This document shows positions 44,003 through 53,769 of a stretch of DNA of 64,000 nt, piece by piece. Under the pieces are notes generated by a model that saw only the letters and a program-made list of their open reading frames with translations, had not been told where the DNA came from and did no database searches. Within the stretch, counting starts at the first letter, position 1. Every line of letters starts with the position of its first letter. The stretch spans positions 295,494 through 359,493 of the forward strand of contig NZ_JAUOQH010000003.1 in NCBI RefSeq assembly GCF_030547075.1. Reading direction: 5' to 3'. Both the position numbers and the translations under genes were made by a program. This DNA is from Alteromonas sp. 1_MG-2023 (GTDB lineage: Bacteria; Pseudomonadota; Gammaproteobacteria; Enterobacterales; Alteromonadaceae).

Positions 44003-45975
44003 TGATAGAGCAACCGCCGCTCTCAAAGAATAAGAGTCTCACCATTCGCTTGCTGCGAGTGCTTAGATACAATAAAGCAAGGACAGAACGTGCCTTAATG
44101 CTTATGCCTGCAGAGCAAAAGCCGCTGTTCTACGTATTGCCCTTTTTGCTGCATGTTAATCATCCAGAACTTCCAGGTTATATTGAAGGGGATGACATTC
44201 CATTTGGGATCCACAACTATTCATTTCGGCATGTCGTCGAGCAAGCGCTTTTCCAGTGCTTTCCTGAAAAGCGCGAATTATTATCTGACATCAAGCCACT
44301 TTGGCCACGCCAACGCGCCATAGATTCTTTAGTGCTGATGGGCAGTATTGGCTCCATTGCCCAAACTGACACCTCTGATTTCGATTACTGGGTGTGCGTA
44401 GATGGCAATAAAATGTCCACAACAGCACTCCAATCCCTGCAAGAAAAATTAACCGCAATCGAACTATGGGCCGAGGCAACATTTACAATAGAAGTACACT
44501 TCTTTTTATCTGAAATTGATAATGTACGGCGTAACGATTTTGGCATAGCGGATGGAGAAAGCTCGGGTTCTGCACAAGCGCTTTTTCTTAAAGCGGAGTT
44601 CTATGCCACTAATATTGTGGTGGCAGGTAAAGCACCTTTTTGGTGGTTAACACCAGAAAAATGTAATGAGCAACAATATCACGGGTTACAAAAAAACTTA
44701 GAAGACGGGGGTTCGCCCGACCCTCGTTGGTTTATGGATCTTGGTAATATTGAGCGACTAGACGCCAATGAACTATTTGGCGCAACAATTTGGCAGTTAA
44801 GTAAAGCCATGGACTCCCCTTTTAAGTCACTGCTTAAAATTGCCAAGCTTGAGGTGTATTTAGCCGAAATAGACGACGGACAACCTTTATGTAACCTCCT
44901 AAAAAAACATGTTCACCGAGGCGCTAAAGCGCTAAGCAAAGTGCCCGCCGTCGACCCTTATGCGCTTATGTTTGATCAACTCATCATGCACTATGAGAAC
45001 AACGGACAGCCAGAAGATGTACTGCTGCTTCAGCAATGCCTTTATCTAAAATGTGATTGCAAACTTAGCCTGCCTATTGAGCCAGATCGGTCAAGCACCT
45101 TCAAACGCCAGATAATTTCGGCGTATGTTATAAAATGGGGTTGGACCAAAAAAGACTTGGCATATCTAGACAATCAACAGGTCTGGACACTTAAAGAGCG
45201 CATAGAATTAAGCCAGCGCATTCATAAATTTCTGTTGAACTGTTACCGGCGCATTTCCACTCAGATTAGCCCCGAACAACAGAAAATGAACAGACAAGAT
45301 ATGACGGTGATAGGCCGTCGTTTAAGTACTTTCTACGCCAAAAAGTTAAACAAAATTAAATTCTTACGTCGAGCTTTTGATGAAAACCTTCATTGCGATA
45401 CGGTTACGGTATCGGTAAAGCGAAATAAGGCTGGGCTAGAGACATGGAGCGCATTTGCTGGAGATCAACTAAGCCGAACTGGCAAAGTAGATCAAAGTCA
45501 GAAGATAACCCAAAGTCGTTCGGCAATAGAATTAATAGCCTGGTGTGTGGCCAGTCGTATTATTGATGCTAGTACTAAAGTGCTTTTAGATTATCATGCT
45601 GGTGATATGAGTGAGTTAGATTTAAGCGACTTATTGAAACACGTTTGCCGCTACTTTCCCCCGATAAAAGTGTCTTCACTGCCAAGAGCGGATTTATTGT
45701 CACCCCAGCGCGTAACTACATGCTTTGCCCTTGTTAATTTTCAAACTGCTCGACAAAAAGCATCCGTCGAAGAAGTGTCAGTGTTATATAACACCTCCTG
45801 GGGAGAAACCTTTTTACTGCATGGAAAGGATGCACTCGACAAGCTTTGGTTTGAAATTCAAAGCGCGTCACCCACCCCATCTTGTTACGTTTTAGTCCCT
45901 AGAGGACATCAGCAGTCACGTATTCAAGGGGAGTTTTTAGAGTCTACCGACATTGAGTTTTCCCTTTTATATTAG
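44002..45975 (+). CDS. Class I adenylate cyclase, C-terminally short
   Basis: 657 residues, soluble. It aligns by eye with enterobacterial CyaA: LRVLRYNKARTERAL and HVNHPELPGYI near the start, the nucleotidyl-transferase signature LMGSIGSIAQTDTSDFDYWVC (metal Asp126 and Asp128) and FGATIWQLSKAMDSPFKSLLK. Makes cAMP from ATP. E. coli CyaA is about 848 residues; this protein lacks roughly the last 190, part of the regulatory region, so it may differ in control by the phosphotransferase system. It could be a second cyclase rather than the main CyaA. TAATG overlap with the tiny upstream frame. Confidence 0.9.
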   Translation: MIEQPPLSKNKSLTIRLLRVLRYNKARTERALMLMPAEQKPLFYVLPFLLHVNHPELPGYIEGDDIPFGIHNYSFRHVVEQALFQCFPEKRELLSDIKPLWPRQRAIDSLVLMGSIGSIAQTDTSDFDYWVCVDGNKMSTTALQSLQEKLTAIELWAEATFTIEVHFFLSEIDNVRRNDFGIADGESSGSAQALFLKAEFYATNIVVAGKAPFWWLTPEKCNEQQYHGLQKNLEDGGSPDPRWFMDLGNIERLDANELFGATIWQLSKAMDSPFKSLLKIAKLEVYLAEIDDGQPLCNLLKKHVHRGAKALSKVPAVDPYALMFDQLIMHYENNGQPEDVLLLQQCLYLKCDCKLSLPIEPDRSSTFKRQIISAYVIKWGWTKKDLAYLDNQQVWTLKERIELSQRIHKFLLNCYRRISTQISPEQQKMNRQDMTVIGRRLSTFYAKKLNKIKFLRRAFDENLHCDTVTVSVKRNKAGLETWSAFAGDQLSRTGKVDQSQKITQSRSAIELIAWCVASRIIDASTKVLLDYHAGDMSELDLSDLLKHVCRYFPPIKVSSLPRADLLSPQRVTTCFALVNFQTARQKASVEEVSVLYNTSWGETFLLHGKDALDKLWFEIQSASPTPSCYVLVPRGHQQSRIQGEFLESTDIEFSLLY

Positions 45976-46095
45976 CTATCAGGCTATGCGGTTAAGACTT
46001 ACAAAAAGATAAACATGAACATTTATTTTGGGTGATTTATTTGCTGAAAACGTTATGCTAACCACTCTATTTGATTCTTCTTGAGCGGTATTTCA

Positions 46096-46770
46096 ATGCT
46101 TAACCCTGGACGCACTTCCTCTTCTCTACGCGGTGTAACTTTTATTACGTTGGTGTGCGCATCGCTAAGTGCGTGTCAAAGCTCATCAAACTCTGGCGCT
46201 GCACACGACTCATCCACAACATCTGCTGCGCCAGAATTAATAACGCTGGTAGATAAAAACCGAGTTGAGAAAAAGCTAACTGCCGAGCAACTTATTGAAT
46301 CACTAGATTTAACTGGCCATGTTGAAGGTGGCTTTTATCGCCAAACGTTTAAAGCCAATCACCGACCTATGATTAGCACAGACAATGGCGATAGAGTGAA
46401 TATGACCTCTATCTATTACTTACTAAGCGCAAAATCTCCTATCGGGCATTTTCATATGAATCGCTCAGATATCATGCATTACTTTCACATGGGCGACCCC
46501 ATTACCTATTACTTAATTAACCAAGACGGCAGTCTTGAAACCCATGTATTGGGGCCTGATCCCACTCAAGGTCATAAAATGCAAATGGTGGTTAAAGGCG
46601 GTACATGGAAGGCATCAAAAATATCTACCACGGGCAGTTATGGTTACGGCTTAATTGGAGAGGCTGTGGCACCAGGTTTTGAATACGTTGATATGCAACT
46701 AGGTGAACAAGCCGAGCTGATTAAGCAATTTCCACAACACACAAATCTCATCACATCGTTAACGCGATAG
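46096..46770 (+). CDS. Cupin lipoprotein (DUF985-like)
   Basis: 224 residues from the ATG at 46096; a TTG five codons earlier is also possible. Lipoprotein signal with lipobox SAC (about residues 25-27), a Ser/Thr/Ala linker, then a cupin of the DUF985 type: HVEGGFYRQTFKA, RVNMTSIYYLLSAKSPIGHFHMNRSDIMHYFHMGDPITYYLI, and VAPGFEYVDMQLG. DUF985 cupins are mostly uncharacterised small cytoplasmic proteins; a lipoprotein form is unusual. A GAGCGG stretch at 46084-46089 could be the ribosome site for the ATG. Single gene. Confidence 0.8.
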   Translation: MLNPGRTSSSLRGVTFITLVCASLSACQSSSNSGAAHDSSTTSAAPELITLVDKNRVEKKLTAEQLIESLDLTGHVEGGFYRQTFKANHRPMISTDNGDRVNMTSIYYLLSAKSPIGHFHMNRSDIMHYFHMGDPITYYLINQDGSLETHVLGPDPTQGHKMQMVVKGGTWKASKISTTGSYGYGLIGEAVAPGFEYVDMQLGEQAELIKQFPQHTNLITSLTR

Positions 46771-46951
46771 ATCATATACCTTTAAAAAAAAGGGGGTTGG
46801 TAAAAGTCCACCTGCCTTCTTTTGTGTAAACTCTTGATGCGTGTAATCCCCCTGTTATAGTAGGTGTTAACCCACTATCAAATTAATTATCTACTCTACA
46901 AATTTATCCACCCTATAACTACATCAATTATAACAATAGAGAAGGTCAACT

Positions 46952-47524
46952 ATGAGCCCACGCACTGTCGCATTTTCAAGAACACGTTTAACTGAGCTAA
47001 TGGTTCCCTCTTTTGCCAATTTTGGCGGAAAAGTTCATGGGGGAGTTATATTGTCCCTGATGGACAAAGTGGCTTACGCCTGCGCGAGTAAGCATGCTGG
47101 CGCTTATTGCGTGACAGTTACTGTAGACGGCGTTGAATTTTTGCAGCCAGTAGAAGTAGGCGAATTATTATCGCTAGACGCAACTGTGCATTACGTTGGT
47201 AACACTTCTTTGGTGGTAGGCATTAAGGTTACGTCGGAAAACATTAAAAACAACAAAGTGAAGCACACCAATAACAGCTTCTTCACTATGGTAGCTAAAG
47301 ACGATAACGGCGTACCGGTGAAAGTACCAGAATTGGAACTCAGTAACCCTCACGAGATGCGCCACTTTGTAACAACGATTAAGCGTAATAAAGTAAAACG
47401 AGAAGCGCAGGCAAGAATTCAAAAGGAACACGACGACTTCATTCCAAAAGAAGACTTTGTATTGCTTGATAAACAGCGCTGCACCATTACCTTCGACAAA
47501 GATGCGTCTTATACCCAAGAGTAA
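46952..47524 (+). CDS. Acyl-CoA thioesterase, hotdog fold
   Basis: 190 residues, no signal peptide. Hotdog-fold features: FANFGGKVHGGVILSLMDKVAYACASKHAG, in which the N-x-G-GxVHGG and D define the active site, and the second strand group VTVDGVEFLQPVEVGELLSL and VHYVGNTSLVVGI. This resembles the YciA/BACH branch, which hydrolyses medium and long acyl-CoAs. A 60-residue C-terminal extension rich in charged residues (KRNKVKREAQARIQKEHDD) follows. Single gene with a good terminator. Confidence 0.87.
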   Translation: MSPRTVAFSRTRLTELMVPSFANFGGKVHGGVILSLMDKVAYACASKHAGAYCVTVTVDGVEFLQPVEVGELLSLDATVHYVGNTSLVVGIKVTSENIKNNKVKHTNNSFFTMVAKDDNGVPVKVPELELSNPHEMRHFVTTIKRNKVKREAQARIQKEHDDFIPKEDFVLLDKQRCTITFDKDASYTQE

Positions 47525-47532
47525 GATACAAA

Positions 47533-47567
47533 AAAGCCCCTCCTGTTGAACGACAGCAAGGGGCTTT
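47533..47567. terminator. Bidirectional rho-independent terminator
   Basis: Arms AAAGCCCCT (47533-47541) and AGGGGCTTT (47559-47567) with an inner CTGT/ACAG stem, between convergent genes. On the minus strand a T6 run follows the stem; on the plus strand the tract is TTTC. Confidence 0.9.
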
Positions 47568-47598
47568 CTATTGTATAGATATATTATCAGCGCTAGGG

Positions 47599-49983
47599 TT
47601 AAAGACCTGCGTGGTACTGACTTACCGTGGAAGCTGGCACCATACTATTTAGCTTATCTTCTACCTGCTTATCACCGGCTAATAGCTGTTCGAATTGACG
47701 AATTAGCGCGACCTTGTCTGGCGATACTTTGTCTCCAGCACCAATGTTGGTTAAATCAATCATGAAGCCGTCGAACAAGTCAGATAAATCGTTCATCACT
47801 TCCATATTTAAAAATTGATCTTCGTTGTAAATACTCGGATAACCGGCTTTTTGTTTATCGATGGCGAACGACATGCCTTTCATATTAGTAATGCTGGTTG
47901 ATTTGTCGCAAGAGAGCATGCACCCATTATCGATACGCGGCTTCTCGCAACCCACACTTTGCTGGAAGAAACACTGTCTGCTGGTCATCAACAAAATAGG
48001 GTGATAAATACTGTAAAACAGTTTGAAGTTTTCAGGCCGTGCAATGTTCTTCATTTGCATGCGGTTTAGCTCGTTTGAAATAAACGCACCATGACAGTCG
48101 AAATCTTCTTTCATGGCCATTAATGCGTACGAGTTTGTGGTATTTAAGAAAGGCCCTGCAATCCACTTTATGCCTAACTCGGTAGCTTTGTAGGCAATTC
48201 CAGTATTGTTGGTCACAATTAATGGCGGCATAACTTGTTCAAGTATATTCACTGCCACATCGTAATCTTTGCCAATGAGCACCGCAGGGAACCACGGAAT
48301 TAAACGGGGGTTCTCTTTTAAGAAGCCTACATATTTGGTGCAATTACGCTTGTAAGCATCTGGCAACTTAAAGTAAATATCAGCATCCGTTGCATCGGCT
48401 AAATGCACGTCTGCCTCATCACAGATTAGCAATGAAAGCGCTGGCTGCTTATCGGCTTCGCTTTTAGGGTAACTCGTAAGTTTTGGTAATATCACTTCAG
48501 GTATTAACGACTGTTCACCGTTAAGCTGCTTCATGGCTTCGTTTTTAAGCGCCGTTACATCACGAAATGGCAAACTAAGGCCCTTACCTAATTGTGTAAC
48601 ATCTAGGTCAGCGATGCGGTATTCGCCATTGCCTAAATTTTTAAAACGCTTCTCTAGTAAGGCTTCGTCTAGCGCATTTTTCTCACTTTTAGACAACACA
48701 CCTTCAGAACGTAGCGTAATGGTTTTAGGGGCAATAGTGTTGATGCTGTCCTTACCAAGCTCGCTTTGAACATCTTCAGCATTAGACGAGTTGCCCGCTG
48801 CTAAACCATGGGTTTTGATAGTGAGAGTTAAACAACTCCCCTCTTCACCTGAAAACACTAGCGTAGTAGGTATTTTATCGATAGATAAATACTGAATCTT
48901 CTCTCTTACCAAGTCGTGTAGTTCGTTCTTCTCTTGATAAAGGGTTTGTTTCACTTCTTGTATTTGCACCACTGAAATACGGTTAACGTCTTTCGTCGAC
49001 GCATCATTTGCGCTTTCAGTTTGAACCGCTTTTTCAATAGCATGATTTTTTGAGTTATCACGTGGATTATCAATAAACATCGATTGATTCAAATCGCCAC
49101 GTAAGAACGCGTTAGAAAAGTCTCGGTTGAATACTTTATAAAGGCGTTCGCCGTCTTCTAATAATTCACCGGTTTCCAAAAATCCATCTATCTGCTTTCT
49201 AAAACTGTCGATGACTGTATGAACGTAACTTGCGCCTTTAATCCGGCCCTCTACTTTAAATGAATACACACCAGCTTCTATTAATGCTGGCAGGTCGAAA
49301 AAGGCCGAGTTGTCTTTAATATTTAACGGGAAGTTATGTCCAGATTCAGTGGTTTCGTATTCTTCGCGGCAAGCCTGACTGCAGCGCCCTCGGTTACCCG
49401 AGTTCCCCGCGCTAGCAGAAGTTGAATAACATAAACCAGAGAACGCCACACATAACGACCCATGCACAAACACTTCGGTTAGCACGTCGTGCTCGAGGCT
49501 AACCTTGGCAATGGCAGTAATTTCTCGTAGGTTCAACTCTCTAGATAAGTTAACCCGTGATGCTCCTAGCTTTTTAAGAAAAGGTATTTGCCCCACATTG
49601 TGTGTAGTCATCTGGGTAGAAGCATGAATATCTAACGTAGGAAAATGCTTTTTGATAAGGTTGAACATACCAATATCTTGCACAATCACACCATCAAGGG
49701 TGGTATTAACCAACTTACTTAATAGCTTGGCAAGCGTTGGAAATTCTTTTTCCAGAATAACGATATTCAACGTCAGGAATATTTCGCAGTCGTATTGATG
49801 CGCCAATCGAATAACGCCTATCAGCGCATCGAATGAAATATTAGACGCACGATTTCGAGCGTTAAAATTATCTAACCCGCAGTACACCGCATTGGCGCCT
49901 GCAATAATGGCGGCTTTAATCGCATCAACATCGCCACCTGGGGCTAATAATTCAATTTTCGGATTCGTGTGAGTACTGTTCAT
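47599..49983 (-). CDS. U32-family protein, possible RlhA-like hydroxylase
   Basis: 794 residues, cytoplasmic. The N-terminal part is a typical U32 domain: ELLAPGGDVDAIKAAIIAGANAVYCGL and a first Cys set (Cys178, 185, 201 and 205, in SLCVAFSGLCYS and GNRGRCSQAC), which in U32 enzymes binds an iron-sulfur cluster. U32 proteins include RlhA (hydroxylates cytidine 2501 of 23S rRNA), TrhP and UbiU/V. A long middle region and a further C-terminal barrel-like segment follow, with a second four-Cys group near residues 670-700. It is longer than E. coli RlhA (653). Single gene between a terminator and a divergent GST gene. Confidence 0.85.
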   Translation of the reverse strand: MNSTHTNPKIELLAPGGDVDAIKAAIIAGANAVYCGLDNFNARNRASNISFDALIGVIRLAHQYDCEIFLTLNIVILEKEFPTLAKLLSKLVNTTLDGVIVQDIGMFNLIKKHFPTLDIHASTQMTTHNVGQIPFLKKLGASRVNLSRELNLREITAIAKVSLEHDVLTEVFVHGSLCVAFSGLCYSTSASAGNSGNRGRCSQACREEYETTESGHNFPLNIKDNSAFFDLPALIEAGVYSFKVEGRIKGASYVHTVIDSFRKQIDGFLETGELLEDGERLYKVFNRDFSNAFLRGDLNQSMFIDNPRDNSKNHAIEKAVQTESANDASTKDVNRISVVQIQEVKQTLYQEKNELHDLVREKIQYLSIDKIPTTLVFSGEEGSCLTLTIKTHGLAAGNSSNAEDVQSELGKDSINTIAPKTITLRSEGVLSKSEKNALDEALLEKRFKNLGNGEYRIADLDVTQLGKGLSLPFRDVTALKNEAMKQLNGEQSLIPEVILPKLTSYPKSEADKQPALSLLICDEADVHLADATDADIYFKLPDAYKRNCTKYVGFLKENPRLIPWFPAVLIGKDYDVAVNILEQVMPPLIVTNNTGIAYKATELGIKWIAGPFLNTTNSYALMAMKEDFDCHGAFISNELNRMQMKNIARPENFKLFYSIYHPILLMTSRQCFFQQSVGCEKPRIDNGCMLSCDKSTSITNMKGMSFAIDKQKAGYPSIYNEDQFLNMEVMNDLSDLFDGFMIDLTNIGAGDKVSPDKVALIRQFEQLLAGDKQVEDKLNSMVPASTVSQYHAGL

Positions 49984-50073
49984 CTAGATGCTATATTGTG
50001 GGAAACTTTATGCCGAGGATTTTACCTACATATTTGCCTAATGAATATCATAACGGCAGATTAATCGAGGTAA

Positions 50074-50835
50074 ATGGAGATAAATCACCTAATGCCAGAA
50101 GCAAAACCAGATTTCGCGACTGTATTTTCACAAGAACACGGTGTTGAACTCGAATCTCACAGGGTTCAGCAACCCATACTCTACTCTTTACGCAATTGCC
50201 CTTATGCCATGCGTGGAAGAATTGGTTTGTATAAAGCGGCGCAAGACGTTGAAGTGCGTGAAGTGGTATTGAGTAATAAGCCCGCCGCTATGATAGAAGC
50301 ATCGCCTAAAGGTACCGTGCCCACGCTAGTATTGCCAAATTCAAACGGCACCAATACGGTAATAGATGAAAGCTTGGATGTGATGTTGTGGGCACTGCAT
50401 CAAAACGATCCCGAAGACCTATTGCATCAGCAAGACCCTACCGCCCTGCCTGCCATGCTAGCATTAATTGCAACATTCGATGATGAATTCAAAACTCAGC
50501 TGAATGCCTACAAATGCGCTAAACGTTATCGTGAAAACAACGTAATTGAATGCAGGCAAGCCTGCGAAGTATACCTGCAAGATTTGGAAACCCGTTTAGG
50601 TGCTGGTAGCACTGAAGAAGGTTTGGACGGTAGCCAATCGAACCGCTTTATTTTTGGCGCAAAAGAAAGCTTGGCCGACATCGCCCTACTACCGTTCATT
50701 CGTCAGTTTTCGAAAGTTGAACGAAAGTGGTATCGAGAATCTCCCTACCCAAACCTTAAACAGTGGCTAAACCATTACTTACAAAGTGTCATGTTTAACA
50801 AAGTGATGACACAGTATGAATTGTGGAAGCCCTAA
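50074..50835 (+). CDS. Glutathione S-transferase-like protein
   Basis: 253 residues from the ATG at 50074; a second ATG at 50092 is also possible (GGAG lies 11 bases before it). A long N-terminal tail precedes a thioredoxin-fold domain with LYSLRNCPYAMRGRIGL, where the CPxA stretch is like the Cys-type (omega/DHAR-like) transferases and glutaredoxins. The second part, from about residue 120, is the all-helical GST C-terminal domain (NRFIFGAKESLADIALLPFIRQF). Likely a thiol-transferase or reductase using glutathione. Single gene. Confidence 0.82.
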   Translation: MEINHLMPEAKPDFATVFSQEHGVELESHRVQQPILYSLRNCPYAMRGRIGLYKAAQDVEVREVVLSNKPAAMIEASPKGTVPTLVLPNSNGTNTVIDESLDVMLWALHQNDPEDLLHQQDPTALPAMLALIATFDDEFKTQLNAYKCAKRYRENNVIECRQACEVYLQDLETRLGAGSTEEGLDGSQSNRFIFGAKESLADIALLPFIRQFSKVERKWYRESPYPNLKQWLNHYLQSVMFNKVMTQYELWKP

Positions 50836-50850
50836 TTTTGCCTTTTAAGA

Positions 50851-50876
50851 GGCTGTTAACACTTTCATTAACAGCC
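50851..50876. terminator. Hairpin between convergent genes, possible terminator
   Basis: Nine-bp arms GGCTGTTAA and TTAACAGCC with an 8-base loop, 16 bases after the GST-like stop. No T tract on either strand, so it may be Rho-dependent or only an RNA end structure. Confidence 0.45.
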
Positions 50877-50935
50877 CTAACCCCATTAAGTCTCTATGAA
50901 TTTTTTATCCTCATAGTGTCTTTCACAACTAACCT

Positions 50936-51829
50936 TTAATGAATACTAATTTTAAACTGGCCGTCCCGCATGAAAGTGTCAAAAGCGCTATTTGGATCAG
51001 ACATCATCATCATTGGAATGACAGTAAAAGGCTCATCGCTATCCCGTGAAAGCGTAACTTCATCCCCTTCAAGTAACGCCAGCATGCCTTCCAACAGCAT
51101 TTTTCTTGGTGGCTCTGCCTTCTCTAAAGCACGCTCTAATGCTTCTATCGCTTCAGCGTGTAATTCATCAGCATCTTTCTCATCAGTTGCTTTTGTAGCG
51201 AACATTCTGTCGACTAAGCCATCTTCTTCCAAAGAAAGCGTAAACTCACCAATTTCTATCGCAGCCATTAAGTGTTGTGCCATAAGTTCGGGCGCTGCTG
51301 ATATTGGGGCTTTTGTGAAAATGTCGGTAGAAAGCGAAATGCGTCCTGCGTCTTCCACATCGAAAGTAAGCTCTTTTATGCGGTATTCGTTATCGTCTTC
51401 ATTCACTTCAAAAGCAAAACTCTGATTCAAGGTTTTACCCTCATTCATCAGCATGTGAACCAAAACTTCTTGAATATCATCAGGGGTACTATCAACACCA
51501 TGACCTTTAAATTCAGAAAATGAGACGCCAGAAAAATGCACCTCTCCTTCAGTAGAATCTTCCAATTCTTGTTTGAAACCTGAAAGGGCGATGTTTTCAA
51601 CCAGAATATGCCCTTGCGCCTCGTCGCCAACACGAATGTTATCAATGAAGACATCACCAAATATGTTAGCACTCACATCGCTGTAAGACACCTGGGTGGT
51701 AGCAGGAAGGTCAGCGATCATTTCATCTACTGTGTCTTTGGCTTTTGATGAAGCGTACATATTGCCGCCCACGTAACAAATACCTAGGGCAACCACGACG
51801 CCTAGCGCCACTTTAGTGTTTTTACTCAT
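50936..51829 (-). CDS. Hypothetical membrane-anchored protein (DUF945-like)
   Basis: 297 residues. One N-terminal hydrophobic helix (VALGVVVALGICYVGGNMY, about 7-25), then a periplasmic body with beta-strand pattern (VSYSDVSANIFGDVFIDNIRVGD, HILVENIALSGF) like the start of DUF945/AsmA-type proteins, an acidic helical part and EALERALEKAEPPRKMLLEGML. I cannot name a family with confidence. Single gene. Confidence 0.65.
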   Translation of the reverse strand: MSKNTKVALGVVVALGICYVGGNMYASSKAKDTVDEMIADLPATTQVSYSDVSANIFGDVFIDNIRVGDEAQGHILVENIALSGFKQELEDSTEGEVHFSGVSFSEFKGHGVDSTPDDIQEVLVHMLMNEGKTLNQSFAFEVNEDDNEYRIKELTFDVEDAGRISLSTDIFTKAPISAAPELMAQHLMAAIEIGEFTLSLEEDGLVDRMFATKATDEKDADELHAEAIEALERALEKAEPPRKMLLEGMLALLEGDEVTLSRDSDEPFTVIPMMMMSDPNSAFDTFMRDGQFKISIH

Positions 51830-52138
51830 TTTGACATCCTTTCTTTTACTCTATTCCAACTTTTACACTATCTCGATGTTCATACCATCGAGATGTAACT
51901 AATTTATACGAGCGCTTTAAACGCTAGGTGCATGATGTGCTGTGTAGTGTTGTGAGCTAACTATCAGAATTAACTCACCAGAATTAATACAATCACACCA
52001 TGGTAACGAATTTTACCCCAAAGGTATGCTGAAGATTGAGGTGCGCTACTAGCTGCTCCTCGTAAAGAAAATTAAGCATAGTGAACGATATACAGGGAAG
52101 GCGGAATTTGAGACCAGTTCAAATAATAAAACTTAGCA
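51830..52138. other. Intergenic region before the lysozyme-cluster end
   Basis: 309 bases. Promoter region of the 50936-51829 gene at the left; the right end follows the last gene of the lysozyme cluster. No hairpin with T tract or coding frame was recognised. Confidence 0.4.
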
Positions 52139-53746
52139 TTAAGAAATACGGGTTTTAAACAGTGATTGTTGGTGAGCAATATCTAATTCATACCTTTTAA
52201 CAAGCTCAATTTGCTTGCTTATTTCTTTGATAGAGTTAGCCACATTAGCTAAAGAAAGCAGCGCGAACAGCCAGCCCACGGGTGAAGATATCATGCGAAC
52301 AACACGCTGTGCTGTACTAAATAAATGCCCTAAAATATTCAAGCCCGCAGCATAAAGTTTCCCTTGAAAACTATACTGAGTACTGTCAAAACTAATTTGA
52401 TAAGGCTGCGCTTTAGGATCGATACAGCAATGTTGATCAAAGTCATTATCATGGGCAAAACACGACTTAGCGGCATCGCCATAATGGTATGCACTCCCTT
52501 TTAAATAAGACATACCTGAGTAGACAATATCAAAAGCTTTCACTACACCTAAATAACTTTCGCGTGCCCTTTTGCTGATGTATCTTGCTATGTTCGAGAT
52601 AGCCTCTTTAGTACTTTCAAGTACTCGCTTTACCACGCCAAATAACCAACTTACCACCCGCTTAAGTCCATCAAAAATACCGTTAGCCAACTTATTAAAT
52701 TGTTCTCTTAACACGCTTTGCTTGCTTTTACTTTTCCACAGCTGACTAACCGACTCATTTAAACGATCGTTATCGCGGCCGTTATCTTCATCTTTAGCCT
52801 CCACATCAGAAGACAGCCTAGAAAATGCCGCCATTAAATGGGTATTTAACGTATAGTCCTTAGGATTGTTGCGCACTACTGGGTAGTCTGAATAGAACTG
52901 TTTGAGGGCCAAATAAGTTTTGGAGATCTTAATAAACGTTTTTTTCTTAAATCTCTTAACCGGTTTTCTTATAGTTTGATCTTTTCCCGGTGAAATATCA
53001 TAGCCCAACAACCAAAGCTCCACTCTAGTAATAGCCTCGATATTTGCTGGGAACGCATTATATACAGGTTCAAAATAAGTGTTATTACTTAATCGGGCCA
53101 CAATACTGTCATATTCAAACATGGCGTTTAGTAAGCTCATGTCTAAACCAGAACATGAACTATTCACTAGGTTTAGCTGCTTTGCAAACACACAAAAGCG
53201 GTCAATTGCGTGTTGAAAATCGGCGTTATCAGATGGTTTTATAATGGTTTGGGTGTTAATGCGGTGTTTATCCCAATCAGAGAAAAAACCAAGGGTGTAC
53301 AAGCGGCAGTACACCGCCCTCATCACCGCTTTGTTATTGGCAATGCCATCTTTAAGCGGCCCTGCTACAAATTGACTGTCCTGCGAAGGCAACTTCAATT
53401 CATTTTTCCAGACACTTCCCCATAGCGCTGGGCTTTGCTGATTTTCAAAACTTACTAGGCATTCTAAAACTTTCCATGTCAGGTTTCCCGCCCACCCGTC
53501 TTGGGTAATACCAGCATCTTGTTGAAAATGTTTTATTTTTTTAATTAATATGTGGTCAATTTGCGGATTGTGACGATTCTTGAATTTATGCCCTTCTCCT
53601 AAGTAACCCAATTCAATTAAACGGGCTCTTATGGCACGAATGTAGGCAGAAGAATCTGTTTCATTAGGGTTATCAGATGCGGCTGTGGCATTAGGTAAAT
53701 ACTGCTTAGATACAGACGTATCAAGACCAACACCCAGCTTTTTCAT
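52139..53746 (-). CDS. Large protein with peptidoglycan-binding-type repeats, last gene of the muramidase operon
   Basis: 535 residues from the ATG at 53746 (a GTG at 53767 gives 542). No signal peptide. Residues about 28-90 look like a peptidoglycan-binding domain: IRAIRARLIELGYLG, KHFQQDAGITQDGWAGNLTW. A second divergent copy appears at about 130-200 (MRAVYCRLYTLGFFSD). The C-terminal half is helical and amphipathic, with KRVVSWLFGVVKRVLES and a hydrophobic stretch SPVGWLFALLSLANVANSI near residue 500. Not recognised as a named family. Its stop and start are separated by about 23 bases from the small gene upstream, all in one transcript. It might be a structural or effector protein acting at the cell wall; that is inference. 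Confidence 0.75.
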   Translation of the reverse strand: MKKLGVGLDTSVSKQYLPNATAASDNPNETDSSAYIRAIRARLIELGYLGEGHKFKNRHNPQIDHILIKKIKHFQQDAGITQDGWAGNLTWKVLECLVSFENQQSPALWGSVWKNELKLPSQDSQFVAGPLKDGIANNKAVMRAVYCRLYTLGFFSDWDKHRINTQTIIKPSDNADFQHAIDRFCVFAKQLNLVNSSCSGLDMSLLNAMFEYDSIVARLSNNTYFEPVYNAFPANIEAITRVELWLLGYDISPGKDQTIRKPVKRFKKKTFIKISKTYLALKQFYSDYPVVRNNPKDYTLNTHLMAAFSRLSSDVEAKDEDNGRDNDRLNESVSQLWKSKSKQSVLREQFNKLANGIFDGLKRVVSWLFGVVKRVLESTKEAISNIARYISKRARESYLGVVKAFDIVYSGMSYLKGSAYHYGDAAKSCFAHDNDFDQHCCIDPKAQPYQISFDSTQYSFQGKLYAAGLNILGHLFSTAQRVVRMISSPVGWLFALLSLANVANSIKEISKQIELVKRYELDIAHQQSLFKTRIS

Positions 53747-53769
53747 AACAGAAAATTCGCCGTGCACGA

